Shown here: one piece after another, positions 1 through 9,745 of the stretch
How positions within the stretch are numbered: position 1 is the stretch's first letter
How the letters are laid out: every line of letters begins with the position of its first letter
Source: Aestuariimicrobium kwangyangense DSM 21549
GTDB taxonomy: Bacteria; Actinomycetota; Actinomycetes; Propionibacteriales; Propionibacteriaceae
Direction of reading: 5' to 3'
Length of the DNA: 64,000 nt
Assembly (NCBI RefSeq): GCF_000421525.1
Contig: NZ_ATXE01000002.1
Coordinates: forward strand, 186,001-250,000
Translations under genes and position numbers: made by a program
The notes under the pieces: model-generated
Database searches by the model: none
What the model saw: the letters and a program-made list of their open reading frames with translations, nothing else
What the model was told of the DNA's origin: nothing

Positions 1-1
1 A

Positions 2-223
2 CTCGAGATCGACGGTCACATCATCTCTGCCCGGCCTTCCGACGTGGTTGCCCTGGCCATCCGGGCCGGGATCGTGGTGACCTGCCCCGAAGACCTGCTC
101 GAAGAGGTCGGGGTGGTGCTCGAGACCGAGGGCGACGACGAGGTCGAGAAGTTCAGGGAGTTCCTCGACAACGTCACCCCCGACGACTTCGAGTCGGGAG
201 AGGAGCCCCCGAACCCCGTGTGA
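2..223 (+). CDS. Bifunctional nuclease family protein (DUF151), C-terminal part
   Basis: The window opens inside this gene; 73 residues and the TGA stop remain. The visible part has the DUF151 hallmark SARPSDVVALAIRAG, followed by an acidic tail containing FREFLDNVTPDDF. These match the end of the actinobacterial bifunctional nuclease/DUF151 family. In mycobacteria a DUF151 gene sits between two MerR genes directly upstream of glycine decarboxylase, and the same order is kept here (DUF151, MerR, gcvP). The biochemical role is not settled from sequence: plant relatives have DNase/RNase activity. The N-terminus lies outside the window. Confidence 0.85.
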   Translation, partial: LEIDGHIISARPSDVVALAIRAGIVVTCPEDLLEEVGVVLETEGDDEVEKFREFLDNVTPDDFESGEEPPNPV

Positions 224-231
224 GCCCGGGG

Positions 232-257
232 GCTGAACCTCCACTTGAAGGTTCAGC
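232..257. promoter_or_regulatory. Perfect 9-bp inverted repeat before the MerR gene
   Basis: GCTGAACCT and its exact complement AGGTTCAGC are separated by 8 nt (CCACTTGA), starting 9 nt after the DUF151 stop. It could be a terminator hairpin, but no T-run follows. It could also be an operator for the MerR regulator encoded 190 nt downstream, since MerR-type sites are often AACCT/AGGTT dyads. The sequence alone does not decide. Confidence 0.4.
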
Positions 258-445
258 GTCGGCGGGCAGGTGCATCGCCCCTAGTGGCAGCGTACTTGCC
301 CAGATTCCCGTCGGGCCGGGGGCCGCGCCCGGCGTGTCAGTCACGTCGGTGTGATTCGGCGGCCGTAGGTTGGTGCCCACCAGCGAGCCAATCGGCTGGC
401 AGAACAGTGGGGCCACGGTCATCCGTGTGACAATGGGGCCACCGA

Positions 446-1048
446 GTGAACGGAGCGGACGTGAACGAGCAGGCAGAGGGTCTCACCCACGCTGAGCTGT
501 CCCGGTCCGACCTCGACCTGGGACAGGACGCGCTGTTCGAGGGCGAGTTCTCACCGCTCCCCGAAGACCTGGGTTTCCGAGGCCCGCTGGCTTCCGCCGC
601 TGCCGGCATCACCTACCGGCAACTGGACTACTGGGCCCGCACCGGGTTGGTCGTGCCCGAGATCCGCGGGGCCGAGGGCTCCGGTACCCAGCGCCTCTAC
701 TCGTTCCGCGACATCCTGCTGCTCAAGGTCATCAAGCGCCTCATCGACGCGGGCATCTCGTTGCAGCAGATCCGGATCGCCGTCGACCACCTGCGCGTGC
801 GTGGGGTCAACGACCTGTCGCAGGTCACGTTGATGAGCGATGGTGTCTCGGTCTACGAGTGCACCTCCGACAACGAGATCATCGACCTGCTGGCCGGCGG
901 CCAGGGCATGTTCGCGATCGCGCTGGGCGGAGTGTGGCGTGACCTCGAGGGAGCACTGCTGCAGTTGCCGGGCGAACGCTCGTCCGACGCGGCCCACAGT
1001 GCCGACGACGAACTGGCTCGACGCCGCCGCCAGCGCCGCGTCGGCTGA
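446..1048 (+). CDS. MerR family transcriptional regulator
   Basis: A 200-residue protein with an N-terminal winged helix-turn-helix of MerR type: ITYRQLDYWARTGLV then YSFRDILLLKVIKRLIDAG, at about residues 52-105. A C-terminal effector/dimer part follows, ending in an Arg-rich tail. By position (after DUF151, before gcvP) it corresponds to the second MerR of the mycobacterial block, the Rv1830 type. Ligand and targets cannot be read from sequence. The start is GTG; a second in-frame GTG at 461 is possible and would drop five residues. The 9-bp dyad at 232-257 is a candidate self-regulatory site. Confidence 0.85.
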   Translation: MNGADVNEQAEGLTHAELSRSDLDLGQDALFEGEFSPLPEDLGFRGPLASAAAGITYRQLDYWARTGLVVPEIRGAEGSGTQRLYSFRDILLLKVIKRLIDAGISLQQIRIAVDHLRVRGVNDLSQVTLMSDGVSVYECTSDNEIIDLLAGGQGMFAIALGGVWRDLEGALLQLPGERSSDAAHSADDELARRRRQRRVG

Positions 1049-1110
1049 AGGAGACGGCTCCCGCGGGCTCGGGATAATGTGGCGGCATCCCCGCTGAAAG
1101 TGAGCCTGCC

Positions 1111-3957
1111 TTGAGCTTCGCCGTTCGTCACATCGGCCCCCGCGAGACTGATCTGGAGCACATGCTCGACGTGGTCGGGGTCGCATCCCTCGACGATCTT
1201 GTCGACCAGGCGATGCCCGCGGCGATCGCGATGAATGGTCCCCTCGACCTGCCCGAGGCGCTCGACGAAGCGGCCCACCTTGCCCGGATGCGAGAACTGG
1301 CGGCGCTGAACAACCCCGGCCGCTCGATGATCGGCATGGGGTGGTACGGCACCGTGACCCCGGCGGTGGTCCGACGCAACGTGCTCGAGAACCCCGCGTG
1401 GTACACGGCCTACACCCCCTACCAGCCCGAGATCAGTCAGGGACGACTCGAGGCCCTGCTGAACTTCCAGACGATGGTCGCCGACCTGACGGCATTGCCG
1501 ACGGCCGGTTCGAGCCTGTTGGACGAGGCCACCGCCGCCGCCGAGGCGATGGCCCTGTGCCGGCGACAGGTGAAGAAGGGTGCGGTCTTCCTGGTCGACT
1601 CCCAGGTGCTGCCGCAGACCCTTGCGGTGCTGCGGACGCGCGCCACGCCCCTCGACATCGAGGTGGTGGTGGCCGGCGACGACCTGCTCGAGTCGTTGCG
1701 CACCCACGAGGTCTTCGGCGTGCTCGTGCAGGTGCCGGGACTCGACGGCTCCCTGCGCCCGCCGGAGCAGTTGCGCGCCATCGCCGACCTGGCCCATGAC
1801 AACGGCGCCCTGGTGGTGGCTGCGGCCGACCTGCTGGCGCTGACTCTGGTCGTGCCGCCGGGGGAGTGGGGTGCCGACATCGCGGTGGGCTCGTCCCAGC
1901 GGTTCGGTGTGCCTCTGTTCTACGGGGGGCCTCACGCCGGCTACATCTCGGTCGCGGCCGGGCTGGAGCGGAGTCTTCCGGGCAGGCTGGTGGGTGTCTC
2001 GGTCGACGCGGCCGGGGTGCAGGCCTACCGTCTGGCGCTGCAGACCAGGGAACAACACATCCGCCGGGAGAAGGCGACGTCGAACATCTGCACCGCCCAG
2101 GTGCTGCTGGCGGTGTGTGCCTCGATGTACGCCGTCCATCACGGCCCCGACGGACTCACGAGGATCGCCCGCACCATCCACCAGAACACCCGCAGGCTGG
2201 CCGGCGCGCTCGTGGCCGCCGGGCACCGGTTGGCCGGCGACCAGTTCTTCGACACCCTGACGGTCGAGGTGCCGGACGCCGCCAGCGTGGTGGCCGCCGC
2301 CCGGGCAGCGCAGGTGCACCTGCGTCACGCCGATGACACCCATGTGGGCATCAGTGTCGGTGAGGACGCGACCGAGGCCGACCTGGTGGCCGTCGCCGAG
2401 GCCTTCGGTGCCCGCCTGGGCGACCAGGTCACCGGGGGCCTGGCCGGCCACCGCCGCACCAGCCCCTTCTGCACCCACGAGGTCTTCACCTCCCACCACT
2501 CCGAGACCCGCATGATGCGTTACCTGCGCACCCTCGCCGACCGGGACTTCGCCCTCGACCGCGGCATGATCCCACTGGGTTCGTGCACCATGAAACTCAA
2601 CGCGGCAGCAGAACTCGAGCCGATCAGCTACCCCGGGTTCGCCGACCTGCACCCGTACGTCCCGGCGGAGGACGCGACCGGTTACGCCATCCTGATCGCC
2701 GAACTCGAACAGTGGTTGGTCCAGATCACCGGGTATGACCGGGTCTCCTTGCAGCCCAATGCCGGCTCACAGGGCGAGTTCGCCGGACTGGTCGCCATCC
2801 GGGGTTACCACCGCAGTCGTGGGGACAACCAGCGCACGGTCTGCCTCATCCCCAGTTCGGCCCACGGCACCAATGCCGCGTCGGCCGCCATGGCTGGCAT
2901 GCGGGTGGTGGTGGTCAAGGCCACCGACGACGGTTCGGTCGACCTCGACGACCTGCGCGCGAAGATCGACAAGCACGCCCACGAGTTGGCCGCCATCATG
3001 GTGACCTACCCCTCGACGCACGGGGTGTTCGAGGACACCATCACGGAGTTGTGTGAGGCGGTGCACACCGCCGGCGGCCAGGTCTACGTCGACGGTGCCA
3101 ACATGAACGCGCTGGTGGGTCTCGCCCGTCCCGGTGCCTTCGGTGCCGACGTGAGCCACCTGAACCTGCACAAGACCTTCGCCATCCCCCACGGCGGGGG
3201 TGGCCCGGGTGTGGGTCCGGTGGCGGTGCGGGAGCACCTCGCATCGTTCCTGCCCAACCACCCGGTCGTCGAGGCTGCTGGCCCCGCCACCAGTTCGGGC
3301 GCCATCTCCGGCGCACCGTGGGGCTCGGCCGGTGTGCTGCCCATCAGCCACGGCTACATCGCGATGATGGGCCCGCACGGCCTGCGTGAGGCCACCCAGA
3401 TCGCGCTGCTCAACGCGAACTACGTTGCCGCTCGGCTCAGGGAGCACTATCCGGTGCTCTACGCCGGATCCGGCGGTCTGGTGGCCCACGAGTGCATCCT
3501 CGACCTGCGGCCACTCACCAAGGCCTCTGGCGTCACGGTCGACGACGTCGCCAAGCGACTCGTCGACCACGGGTTCCACGCCCCCACCATGAGTTTCCCG
3601 GTGGCGGGCACCCTGATGGTCGAGCCGACCGAGTCCGAGGACCTCGCCGAACTCGACCGGTTCTGTGATGCGATGATCGCCATCCGCGCCGAGATCGACC
3701 AGGTGCGTGCCGGCGAGTGGCCGGCCGACGACAACCCGCTGCGCAACGCCCCGCACACGCTGGCCGTGGTGACCTCCGACGAATGGTCCCACCCCTACTC
3801 ACGGCGTCAGGCGGCCTATCCCTCGGGTCAGCACCGGGGGCCGATCGCCGGGCACGGCCACGACAAGTACTGGCCGCCGGTGGCGCGCATCGACAACGTC
3901 TACGGCGACCGCAACCTGGTCTGTTCCTGCCCCCCGCCGGAGGCCTACGAGGACTGA
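1111..3957 (+). CDS. gcvP: Glycine dehydrogenase (decarboxylating), P-protein
   Basis: A full-length 948-residue P-protein of the glycine cleavage system. It decarboxylates glycine with PLP and passes the aminomethyl group to the lipoyl arm of GcvH. The usual two-halved fold is present. The PLP lysine is in [17 protein letters not shown] (Lys688), and SCTMKLNA sits near residue 490. The start is TTG, preceded by GAAAG at 1095-1099; upstream in-frame starts are not supported. It follows the MerR gene by 62 nt. gcvT, gcvH and a lipoamide dehydrogenase are not in this window, so the complex is completed elsewhere. No glycine riboswitch fits in the short upstream gap. Confidence 0.97.
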   Translation: MSFAVRHIGPRETDLEHMLDVVGVASLDDLVDQAMPAAIAMNGPLDLPEALDEAAHLARMRELAALNNPGRSMIGMGWYGTVTPAVVRRNVLENPAWYTAYTPYQPEISQGRLEALLNFQTMVADLTALPTAGSSLLDEATAAAEAMALCRRQVKKGAVFLVDSQVLPQTLAVLRTRATPLDIEVVVAGDDLLESLRTHEVFGVLVQVPGLDGSLRPPEQLRAIADLAHDNGALVVAAADLLALTLVVPPGEWGADIAVGSSQRFGVPLFYGGPHAGYISVAAGLERSLPGRLVGVSVDAAGVQAYRLALQTREQHIRREKATSNICTAQVLLAVCASMYAVHHGPDGLTRIARTIHQNTRRLAGALVAAGHRLAGDQFFDTLTVEVPDAASVVAAARAAQVHLRHADDTHVGISVGEDATEADLVAVAEAFGARLGDQVTGGLAGHRRTSPFCTHEVFTSHHSETRMMRYLRTLADRDFALDRGMIPLGSCTMKLNAAAELEPISYPGFADLHPYVPAEDATGYAILIAELEQWLVQITGYDRVSLQPNAGSQGEFAGLVAIRGYHRSRGDNQRTVCLIPSSAHGTNAASAAMAGMRVVVVKATDDGSVDLDDLRAKIDKHAHELAAIMVTYPSTHGVFEDTITELCEAVHTAGGQVYVDGANMNALVGLARPGAFGADVSHLNLHKTFAIPHGGGGPGVGPVAVREHLASFLPNHPVVEAAGPATSSGAISGAPWGSAGVLPISHGYIAMMGPHGLREATQIALLNANYVAARLREHYPVLYAGSGGLVAHECILDLRPLTKASGVTVDDVAKRLVDHGFHAPTMSFPVAGTLMVEPTESEDLAELDRFCDAMIAIRAEIDQVRAGEWPADDNPLRNAPHTLAVVTSDEWSHPYSRRQAAYPSGQHRGPIAGHGHDKYWPPVARIDNVYGDRNLVCSCPPPEAYED

Positions 3958-4030
3958 CCAGCGGTGCTCTTTGCCTGATGGCGCCAACCGGGCCTGACAG
4001 TATGGAAGGACGACTGACCCAGGAGGGTGC

Positions 4031-5188
4031 ATGAAGAAGCGTCTGGAGCGCCTGATGGCCAACCGGGTGGTGGCGCACCTGATGAGGGCCCGCGAACGCT
4101 ACGCGAACCGGCTCGGTGACCAGTTCGCCGGCGCCATCACCTATTTCTCGGTGTTGGCCGCGGTGCCGGTGATGATGTTCGCCTTCTCGATGCTGGGCAT
4201 GACGCTGACCGTGTTGAGACCTGACTGGCTCGGCGCCGTCAAGCGTGCTGTGGGGCAGCAGGTCTCCGACCCGAAGGTGATCTCGCTCATCGACGAGTAC
4301 CTGCGCAGCTGGCGCTCGGTCGGCGTGGTCGGTCTGTTGTCGCTGATGTATGCCGGCTCGGGCTGGGTGGGCAACCTGCGCACGGCCATCCGGGCGCAGT
4401 GGCGTCCCGAGTTCGAGAACGACGACGACAAGGCCAACATCCTGGTGAAGACCCTGCGCAACACCGGCATGCTGCTGGCGCTGTTGCTCGGGGTCGGGCT
4501 CACCTTCGGCCTCAGCCAGGCTGGCACCACGTTGTCGTCCACCGTCGCGGGGTGGATCGGTCTGGACCAGTCCTGGGTGGGCCGGATGCTGATGCGGGTG
4601 CTGGCGCTGGTGCTGACCGTGGCCAGCGCGTGGCTGCTGTTCACCCTCGTCTACTGGTTGCTCCCGCGTGAGCCGGCTCCCTGGTCGGCCCGGGCCCGCG
4701 GCGCCCTGATGGCCGCGGTGGCGTTCACGGCCCTGCAGTTGACGGCTGGCCTGCTGATCGGGGTCTTCTCGAGGAACAAGGCAGCTGCCCTCTTCGGGCC
4801 CGTGATCATCCTGATGTTGTTCTTCAACCTGTTCGGCAGGCTGGTGCTGCTGGTGGGCGCCTGGATCGCGACCTCCACCCAGCCGGCCGTCGCGTTCCAC
4901 CACAGCGCGGCCGACGAGCCCTTGCGGGAGGACCCACGGGCCGACGTGGCCCCCGGCCACTGGGAGCTGGCTGACCGCGACCGGCGTGGTCTGGAACCGT
5001 TGCCGGCCCAGCTCATCGCCGACGCGTCGCGGGAGGCGAACCCCACCCTCAGCGCCCTCCAGCGCCCGCCGACAGCACCCCCGCCGCTCGACCCGGAGCG
5101 CCCCCTGCGGCGTGGGTTCGCCCTGGGAGTGGGGGCCGGGGCCGGGCTGGGCATGCTCGTGGGCTGGCTCAACCGCGACCGCGGCTGA
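4031..5188 (+). CDS. YihY/BrkB family inner-membrane protein
   Basis: A 385-residue integral membrane protein with about six hydrophobic segments between residues 30 and 285. The N-terminal signature GDQFAGAITYFSVLAAVPV is that of the YihY/BrkB (formerly RNase BN) family. The C-terminal ~100 residues are polar and Pro-rich, then end in a short Gly-rich hydrophobic stretch. A strong ribosome site, AGGAGGG at 4021-4027, fixes the ATG. The physiological substrate of the family is unknown. It converges with the RND transporter gene, with only 6 nt between the two stop codons and no visible terminator. Confidence 0.9.
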   Translation: MKKRLERLMANRVVAHLMRARERYANRLGDQFAGAITYFSVLAAVPVMMFAFSMLGMTLTVLRPDWLGAVKRAVGQQVSDPKVISLIDEYLRSWRSVGVVGLLSLMYAGSGWVGNLRTAIRAQWRPEFENDDDKANILVKTLRNTGMLLALLLGVGLTFGLSQAGTTLSSTVAGWIGLDQSWVGRMLMRVLALVLTVASAWLLFTLVYWLLPREPAPWSARARGALMAAVAFTALQLTAGLLIGVFSRNKAAALFGPVIILMLFFNLFGRLVLLVGAWIATSTQPAVAFHHSAADEPLREDPRADVAPGHWELADRDRRGLEPLPAQLIADASREANPTLSALQRPPTAPPPLDPERPLRRGFALGVGAGAGLGMLVGWLNRDRG

Positions 5189-5194
5189 GCGACC

Positions 5195-8100
5195 TCAGTC
5201 GGCTGCCCGGCGGGGCGGGACGGGGGTCCCGCTCTCGTCCACGGCTGCATCGCGGGCATCGTCCGGTGCGGTGACTGGCGCGGGTCGGCGCCTGGCCCGT
5301 CGGCGCTCCCGCCCTCCCTCGACGAGGTGGTAGAGCACGGGGACGAGCACCAGGGTCAGCAGGGTCGACGAGGTCAGGCCCCCGATCACCACGATCGCCA
5401 GCGGCTTGGAGATGAACACCCCACCCCCACTCAGTCCCAGTGCCATCGGGACCAGCGCGAACACCGTGGCGACCGCCGTCATCAGAATCGGACGCAATCG
5501 GCGCCGGGCACCGTCGAGCAGGGCCTGGTCGACGCTGTCACCAGCGCCGCGGTAGTGGTTGACCAGGTCGATCAGCACGATGGCATTGGTGACGACGATG
5601 CCCACCAGCATCAACACCCCGATCAGCGCGGGCACCCCGAGCGGGGTGTCGGTGATCAACAGTCCGGCCAGGGCTCCGGTGGCGGCGAAGGGGATCGAGA
5701 CGGCCAGGATGAGTGGCTGCACCAACGACTTGAAGGTGGCCACCATCACCACGTAGACGATGGCGATCGCCACCAGCAGGGCCAGCCCCAGTTGTCTGAA
5801 GGCATCGGCCTGGTCGGCGGAGGCGCCACCCACGTCGGCCGTCACCCCGGGCGGCAACTGCACCGCGGCCAGGGCGATGTTGACCCGGCTGGTCAGTGCC
5901 CCGAGATCGTTGCCGGTGGGGGTCAGCGAAACGGTGGCGCTGCGCTGGCCGTCGTGGTGCGCGATGCTGGTGGGAACCGTCGTGCGGGTGATGCTTGCCA
6001 CCTGTGACAGGGGCACCATCCCGGTCGCGGTCGGCACCGGCAGGTTGTTCAGCTCGGCCACGTTGGCGGGTGTGCCGGTCGGCATCACCACGACGTCGAG
6101 GCTGGCGCCCCCGGACTGCTCCACCCGTCCCACGGTGCGCGTGCTCAGAGACTGCGAGACCAACTGCTGCAGCAGGGCGGTCGAGACGCCCAGCCGGGCT
6201 GCCTGCGGTGTGGGGACGACCTGGATCTGGGGTCGTCCGTCGGTGAGGGAGGAGGAGACGTCGCTGGCCCCCGACACCTTCTTCATGGCGTCCTGGATGT
6301 CGGCCGTTGCCCGGTTGAGCCGCTCGGAGTCGGGCCCGCGGACGATCACCGTGACCTGTGAGGAGCCCGCCATGGCGGTTGCCGCGACGGTGATGTCGCC
6401 GGTGTCGGCGAGGTCCTTGGCCACCTGCCGGATGCGTGCCTCGACGGTCGGTTTGTCGGTGTCGGGGTCGAGCGTGAGGTTGAAGGTGGCCGAGTCCTGG
6501 CTGCCACCCAGACCGAAGTTGAACCCCTCCGACCCGACCGTCAACTGCACCGCCTGAAGTCCGGGGATGTCGCGCAGCCGGGACTCGAGCTGGGCGGCCC
6601 GCCGATCCTTCTCGGCCAGGCTGAGTGCGGGCGGGAACTGCTGGTTGACCGACATCGTGTTCTGGCCGGCGTCGTCGAGGAAGTTGGTCTTCATGCGGGT
6701 GGCTGCGGCCCCGGTGGCTCCGAGCAGCAGGGCGGCGACCACCAACACCACCACGGGGTGGCGCAGCGACCAGCCCAGGACGGGCAGGTAGATCCGCTGC
6801 AGCAGGCCGGAGTGCTCGCGGGCCTCTGCCCGTTCCCGGGCGAGGCGGGCGGTCTCGGCGTCCCCGGCCCCGGGGGTGGCGAGGAACCAGTGGGCCAGCA
6901 CGGGCACGATGGTCAGCGAGACCACCAGGGAGGCCACCAGGGCGAGCGCGACCGTCATGGCGAAGGGCCGGAAGAGTTCACCGGTCTGGCCCTGCACCAG
7001 CCCGATGGGCAGGAACACGGCGACGGTGGTGATCGTTGCCGAGGTGACGGCGACCGCAACCTCGCGAACGGCGGTGATGATCGCGGTCAGCTTCGGTTCT
7101 CCGTAGGAGAGGTGACGCTTGATGTTCTCGATCACCACGATCGAGTCGTCCACCACCCGCCCGATCGCGATCGTCAGGGCGCCGAGGGTGAGGATGTTGA
7201 GGGAGTATCCCGCGATCTGCAGCCCGATCAGGGTGGCCAGCACCGACACCGGGATCGACACCGCCGTGACCAGGGTGGAGCGCAGCGACAGCAGGAAGAC
7301 CAGGATCACCACGATCGCCATGGTCAGTCCCAGTCCACCTTCGACCAACAGGTCGTGGATGGACTGACTGATGAAGGGGGCTTGGTCGAAGACGGCGGTG
7401 AACCGTGCGTCGTGGCCCAGTTCGGCCCCGAGTTCGGGCAGTTGGGCCTTGATGGCGTCGGCGACCGCGACGGTGTTGGCGTCGGGCACCTTGAACACGT
7501 TGACCGTCACCGAGGGCGCCCCATTGGTGCGCGAGATCGAGCGTGCGGCGGCAGGGGCGAGTTCGACGGTGGCGACACTGTCGAGACGCTGGGCTGTCGG
7601 CGGGGCCGAAGATCCAGCCCGGGCCGACGACGGCGTGACCATCACCTGCTTGACCTGGTCGACAGTGGTGTAGCGCTGCCCCAGTGTGACCGACATGGTG
7701 GTGTCGCCGTCGGTGATCTCACCGCTGGACGAGAGCTGCCCGTTGGTGCCCAGGGCGGTGACCACGTCGACGGACGACAACCCGGCGCGCCCCAGCGCCA
7801 CGGGGTCGAGGGTCACCTGCACCTGTCGGGCCGGCGCCCCCGACACCTCGACCGAACGCACCCCGTCGAGACGCTCGAGACGGGGCACGACCAGGTCATT
7901 GAGTCGCTGGGCCAGGTCTGGGGCGTTGGTGGAGTCGGCGACCGACAGCACCAGCACGGGGATGGAGTCGAACGACCCGGTGATGACCTGGGTGTCGACA
8001 CCATCCGGCAGCACGCCGGCGATCCTGGAGATGGCCGCCTGCACGTCCTGCTGCACCGCATTCATGGAGCTGCCGTACTTCATGGTGGCGATGACCACCG

Positions 8101-8368
8101 ACTGCCCGGTGCTCGAGGTCGACTCGGACGACTCCAGCCCCTGCAGCCCCAGGACGGCCTGCTCGATGGGGGTGGTCACCTTGTCCTCGACCACCGTGGG
8201 GCTGGCGCCGGGGTAGCTGGCGATGATGTAGACCTGCGGGAACTGGATCGAGGGCAGCAGTTCCTGCTTCAGCCCGCTGGTCGCGATGATGCCGTAGGCC
8301 ATCACGAAAACGGTGATCAGGGCGATGAGGGCCCGGTTGCCGAGACTGGCGATGGCGAGGCGGTGCAT
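5195..8368 (-). CDS. RND efflux transporter (HAE1/AcrB type)
   Basis: 1057 residues with standard RND architecture: a first membrane helix at residues 10-30, a large porter loop with YPGASPTVVEDKVTTPIEQ, a block of helices around 340-540, a second extracytoplasmic loop, and a second helix block ending near 1025. The charged motif GRVVDDSIVVIENIKRHL in the membrane domain supports proton-coupled export. It resembles the SwrC/YerP-type pumps of Gram-positives. No membrane-fusion or outer-membrane partner is encoded nearby, as expected for a monoderm. No clear ribosome site precedes the ATG. The pfp gene lies upstream on the same strand behind a strong hairpin. Confidence 0.93.
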   Translation of the reverse strand: MHRLAIASLGNRALIALITVFVMAYGIIATSGLKQELLPSIQFPQVYIIASYPGASPTVVEDKVTTPIEQAVLGLQGLESSESTSSTGQSVVIATMKYGSSMNAVQQDVQAAISRIAGVLPDGVDTQVITGSFDSIPVLVLSVADSTNAPDLAQRLNDLVVPRLERLDGVRSVEVSGAPARQVQVTLDPVALGRAGLSSVDVVTALGTNGQLSSSGEITDGDTTMSVTLGQRYTTVDQVKQVMVTPSSARAGSSAPPTAQRLDSVATVELAPAAARSISRTNGAPSVTVNVFKVPDANTVAVADAIKAQLPELGAELGHDARFTAVFDQAPFISQSIHDLLVEGGLGLTMAIVVILVFLLSLRSTLVTAVSIPVSVLATLIGLQIAGYSLNILTLGALTIAIGRVVDDSIVVIENIKRHLSYGEPKLTAIITAVREVAVAVTSATITTVAVFLPIGLVQGQTGELFRPFAMTVALALVASLVVSLTIVPVLAHWFLATPGAGDAETARLARERAEAREHSGLLQRIYLPVLGWSLRHPVVVLVVAALLLGATGAAATRMKTNFLDDAGQNTMSVNQQFPPALSLAEKDRRAAQLESRLRDIPGLQAVQLTVGSEGFNFGLGGSQDSATFNLTLDPDTDKPTVEARIRQVAKDLADTGDITVAATAMAGSSQVTVIVRGPDSERLNRATADIQDAMKKVSGASDVSSSLTDGRPQIQVVPTPQAARLGVSTALLQQLVSQSLSTRTVGRVEQSGGASLDVVVMPTGTPANVAELNNLPVPTATGMVPLSQVASITRTTVPTSIAHHDGQRSATVSLTPTGNDLGALTSRVNIALAAVQLPPGVTADVGGASADQADAFRQLGLALLVAIAIVYVVMVATFKSLVQPLILAVSIPFAATGALAGLLITDTPLGVPALIGVLMLVGIVVTNAIVLIDLVNHYRGAGDSVDQALLDGARRRLRPILMTAVATVFALVPMALGLSGGGVFISKPLAIVVIGGLTSSTLLTLVLVPVLYHLVEGGRERRRARRRPAPVTAPDDARDAAVDESGTPVPPRRAAD

Positions 8369-8383
8369 GGGTGAAGCGTAGAC

Positions 8384-8416
8384 GCCCGTGGGCCGCCACC
8401 AGGACGGCCCACGGGC
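8384..8416 (-). terminator. 12-bp hairpin terminator after pfp
   Basis: A perfect 12-bp stem (GCCCGTGGGCCG and its complement) closes a 9-nt loop, 30-63 nt downstream of the pfp stop. There is no T-run, which is usual for GC-rich intrinsic terminators. It separates pfp from the RND gene. Confidence 0.6.
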
Positions 8417-8446
8417 TCCCCGCAGCAGCGGGGGACGACGGGTGGA

Positions 8447-9667
8447 TCAGTGCGCAGCGCCCGCCACGGGGGCGGGCTGGCCGATGGCCTCGATCATCTC
8501 GGTGAACCACGGCTGGGTGATGTCGAAGGGCTTGCCACCCTTGATCCGGTCGAAGGCGATCGCAGACAGCTGGTCGCCGTTCTCCTCGTCCTGACCGATG
8601 ACACCGGGGGTGCCGGCTAGTGCCGAGTCGACGGCCAGGTCGGTGCACTGCTTGATCAGGTCGAGGTCGGCCTGGTTGGCGGCGGCCGAGCGGGAGAAGT
8701 ACCCCGACTTCTGGATCATGACCTTCTCGGCACCGAGCAGCTTGGCGAACTGGGCGCCGAACCACGCGCCCGGGTTCACCTTGTCGAGCTTGACGTGGCC
8801 GAACGGGTCGCGGGGCACCTCCTTGCCCGACTTCTCGAGCTCGGCAACGATCGAGTCGAGGCCCGCACCCTCCGACAGGAAGATGGTGACGTTGCCGACC
8901 TCGTCCATCACCTTGTGGAGGCGCTCGGCCTCGGCGTGGATGTCGATGACGGCCTCGGGCACGTAGACGGCGTGGACGTCCCAGGCCTCACGGGACAGGC
9001 CGATCTCGGGCAGCCAGGTCTGCGTGTCGAGCCACTCGCGGTACTTGGCCGCCGTGGCGGCCGTGAGCCAGCCGCAGTGGCGCCCCATGACCTCGTGGAC
9101 GATCAGCATGCGCGAGCCCGAGTTGTGCTCGGCCACCACGTTGCGGGCGAACAGCGCGCCCTGTTCGGCGGCGGTCCAGGCGCCGAGGGACTGCTTGATG
9201 GGGATGACGTCGTTGTCGATGGTCTTGGGTAGACCCACCACGGTCAGTCCGTAGTCGTGCTCGGCCAGGTAGGCGGCCAGGTCAGCGGCGGTGGTGTTGG
9301 TGTCGTCACCGCCGATGGTGTGCAGCACGTCGACACCGTCGGCCACCAGCCGGTCGGCGGCCACCTTGAGGGGGTCGTCACCCTGCTGCACCAGACCACG
9401 CTTGACGAGATCATGGGCGTTGGTCAGCTTGACCCGCGAGTTGCCGATCGGCGAGCCGCCGAACAGGTGGAGCAGCTCGGCATGCTGGCGCACCTGATCG
9501 GTCACGGTGAGGTAGTCACCCGACAACAGCCCCTGGTAGCCATGGCGGTAGGCGATGATCTCGACCTCGGGGGCGACCTCGGTGTAGCGCTGGATCAGGC
9601 CGCCGATCGCTGACGACAGGCAGGGGGCGAAACCCCCGGCGGTGAGCAGAGCAACCTTGTTGACCAT
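8447..9667 (-). CDS. pfp: Pyrophosphate-dependent 6-phosphofructokinase
   Basis: 406 residues. It converts fructose 6-phosphate to fructose 1,6-bisphosphate reversibly with pyrophosphate. Two diagnostic positions support PPi over ATP: GGDDT at residues 119-123 (ATP enzymes have GGDGS) and PKTIDND at 147-153 (ATP enzymes have Gly in place of Lys). The sugar-phosphate part MGRHCGWLTA is also present. The ATG at 9667 has GAAAGG at 9675-9680 upstream; an in-frame upstream extension has no support. A TAGGCT -10 on the minus strand (9714 to 9709) would give a leader of about 35 nt. PPi-PFK is typical of propionibacteria and several other actinobacteria. Confidence 0.95.
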   Translation of the reverse strand: MVNKVALLTAGGFAPCLSSAIGGLIQRYTEVAPEVEIIAYRHGYQGLLSGDYLTVTDQVRQHAELLHLFGGSPIGNSRVKLTNAHDLVKRGLVQQGDDPLKVAADRLVADGVDVLHTIGGDDTNTTAADLAAYLAEHDYGLTVVGLPKTIDNDVIPIKQSLGAWTAAEQGALFARNVVAEHNSGSRMLIVHEVMGRHCGWLTAATAAKYREWLDTQTWLPEIGLSREAWDVHAVYVPEAVIDIHAEAERLHKVMDEVGNVTIFLSEGAGLDSIVAELEKSGKEVPRDPFGHVKLDKVNPGAWFGAQFAKLLGAEKVMIQKSGYFSRSAAANQADLDLIKQCTDLAVDSALAGTPGVIGQDEENGDQLSAIAFDRIKGGKPFDITQPWFTEMIEAIGQPAPVAGAAH

Positions 9668-9725
9668 GTGTGAACCTTTCGGGACCCGACGTGTGGAATG
9701 TCGGAGCCAGCCTAGGGCACGGCCA

Positions 9726-9742
9726 CCCACCCGCCGGGTGGG
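9726..9742 (-). terminator. Hairpin after the TetR gene
   Basis: A 7-bp stem (CCCACCC and GGGTGGG) with a 3-nt loop begins 4 nt past the stop codon of the minus-strand TetR gene and lies upstream of the pfp promoter. No T-run follows, so the terminator role is likely rather than certain. Confidence 0.45.
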
Positions 9743-9745
9743 GGT

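Noticed and set aside
1049-1110. Glycine riboswitch before gcvP
   Set aside because: The gap is only 62 nt, too short for a glycine aptamer, and no such pattern is seen.
5327-8374. Long His/Asp/Gly-rich open frames antisense to the RND transporter
   Set aside because: Their composition is that of shadow frames and the RND protein on the minus strand accounts for the whole region.
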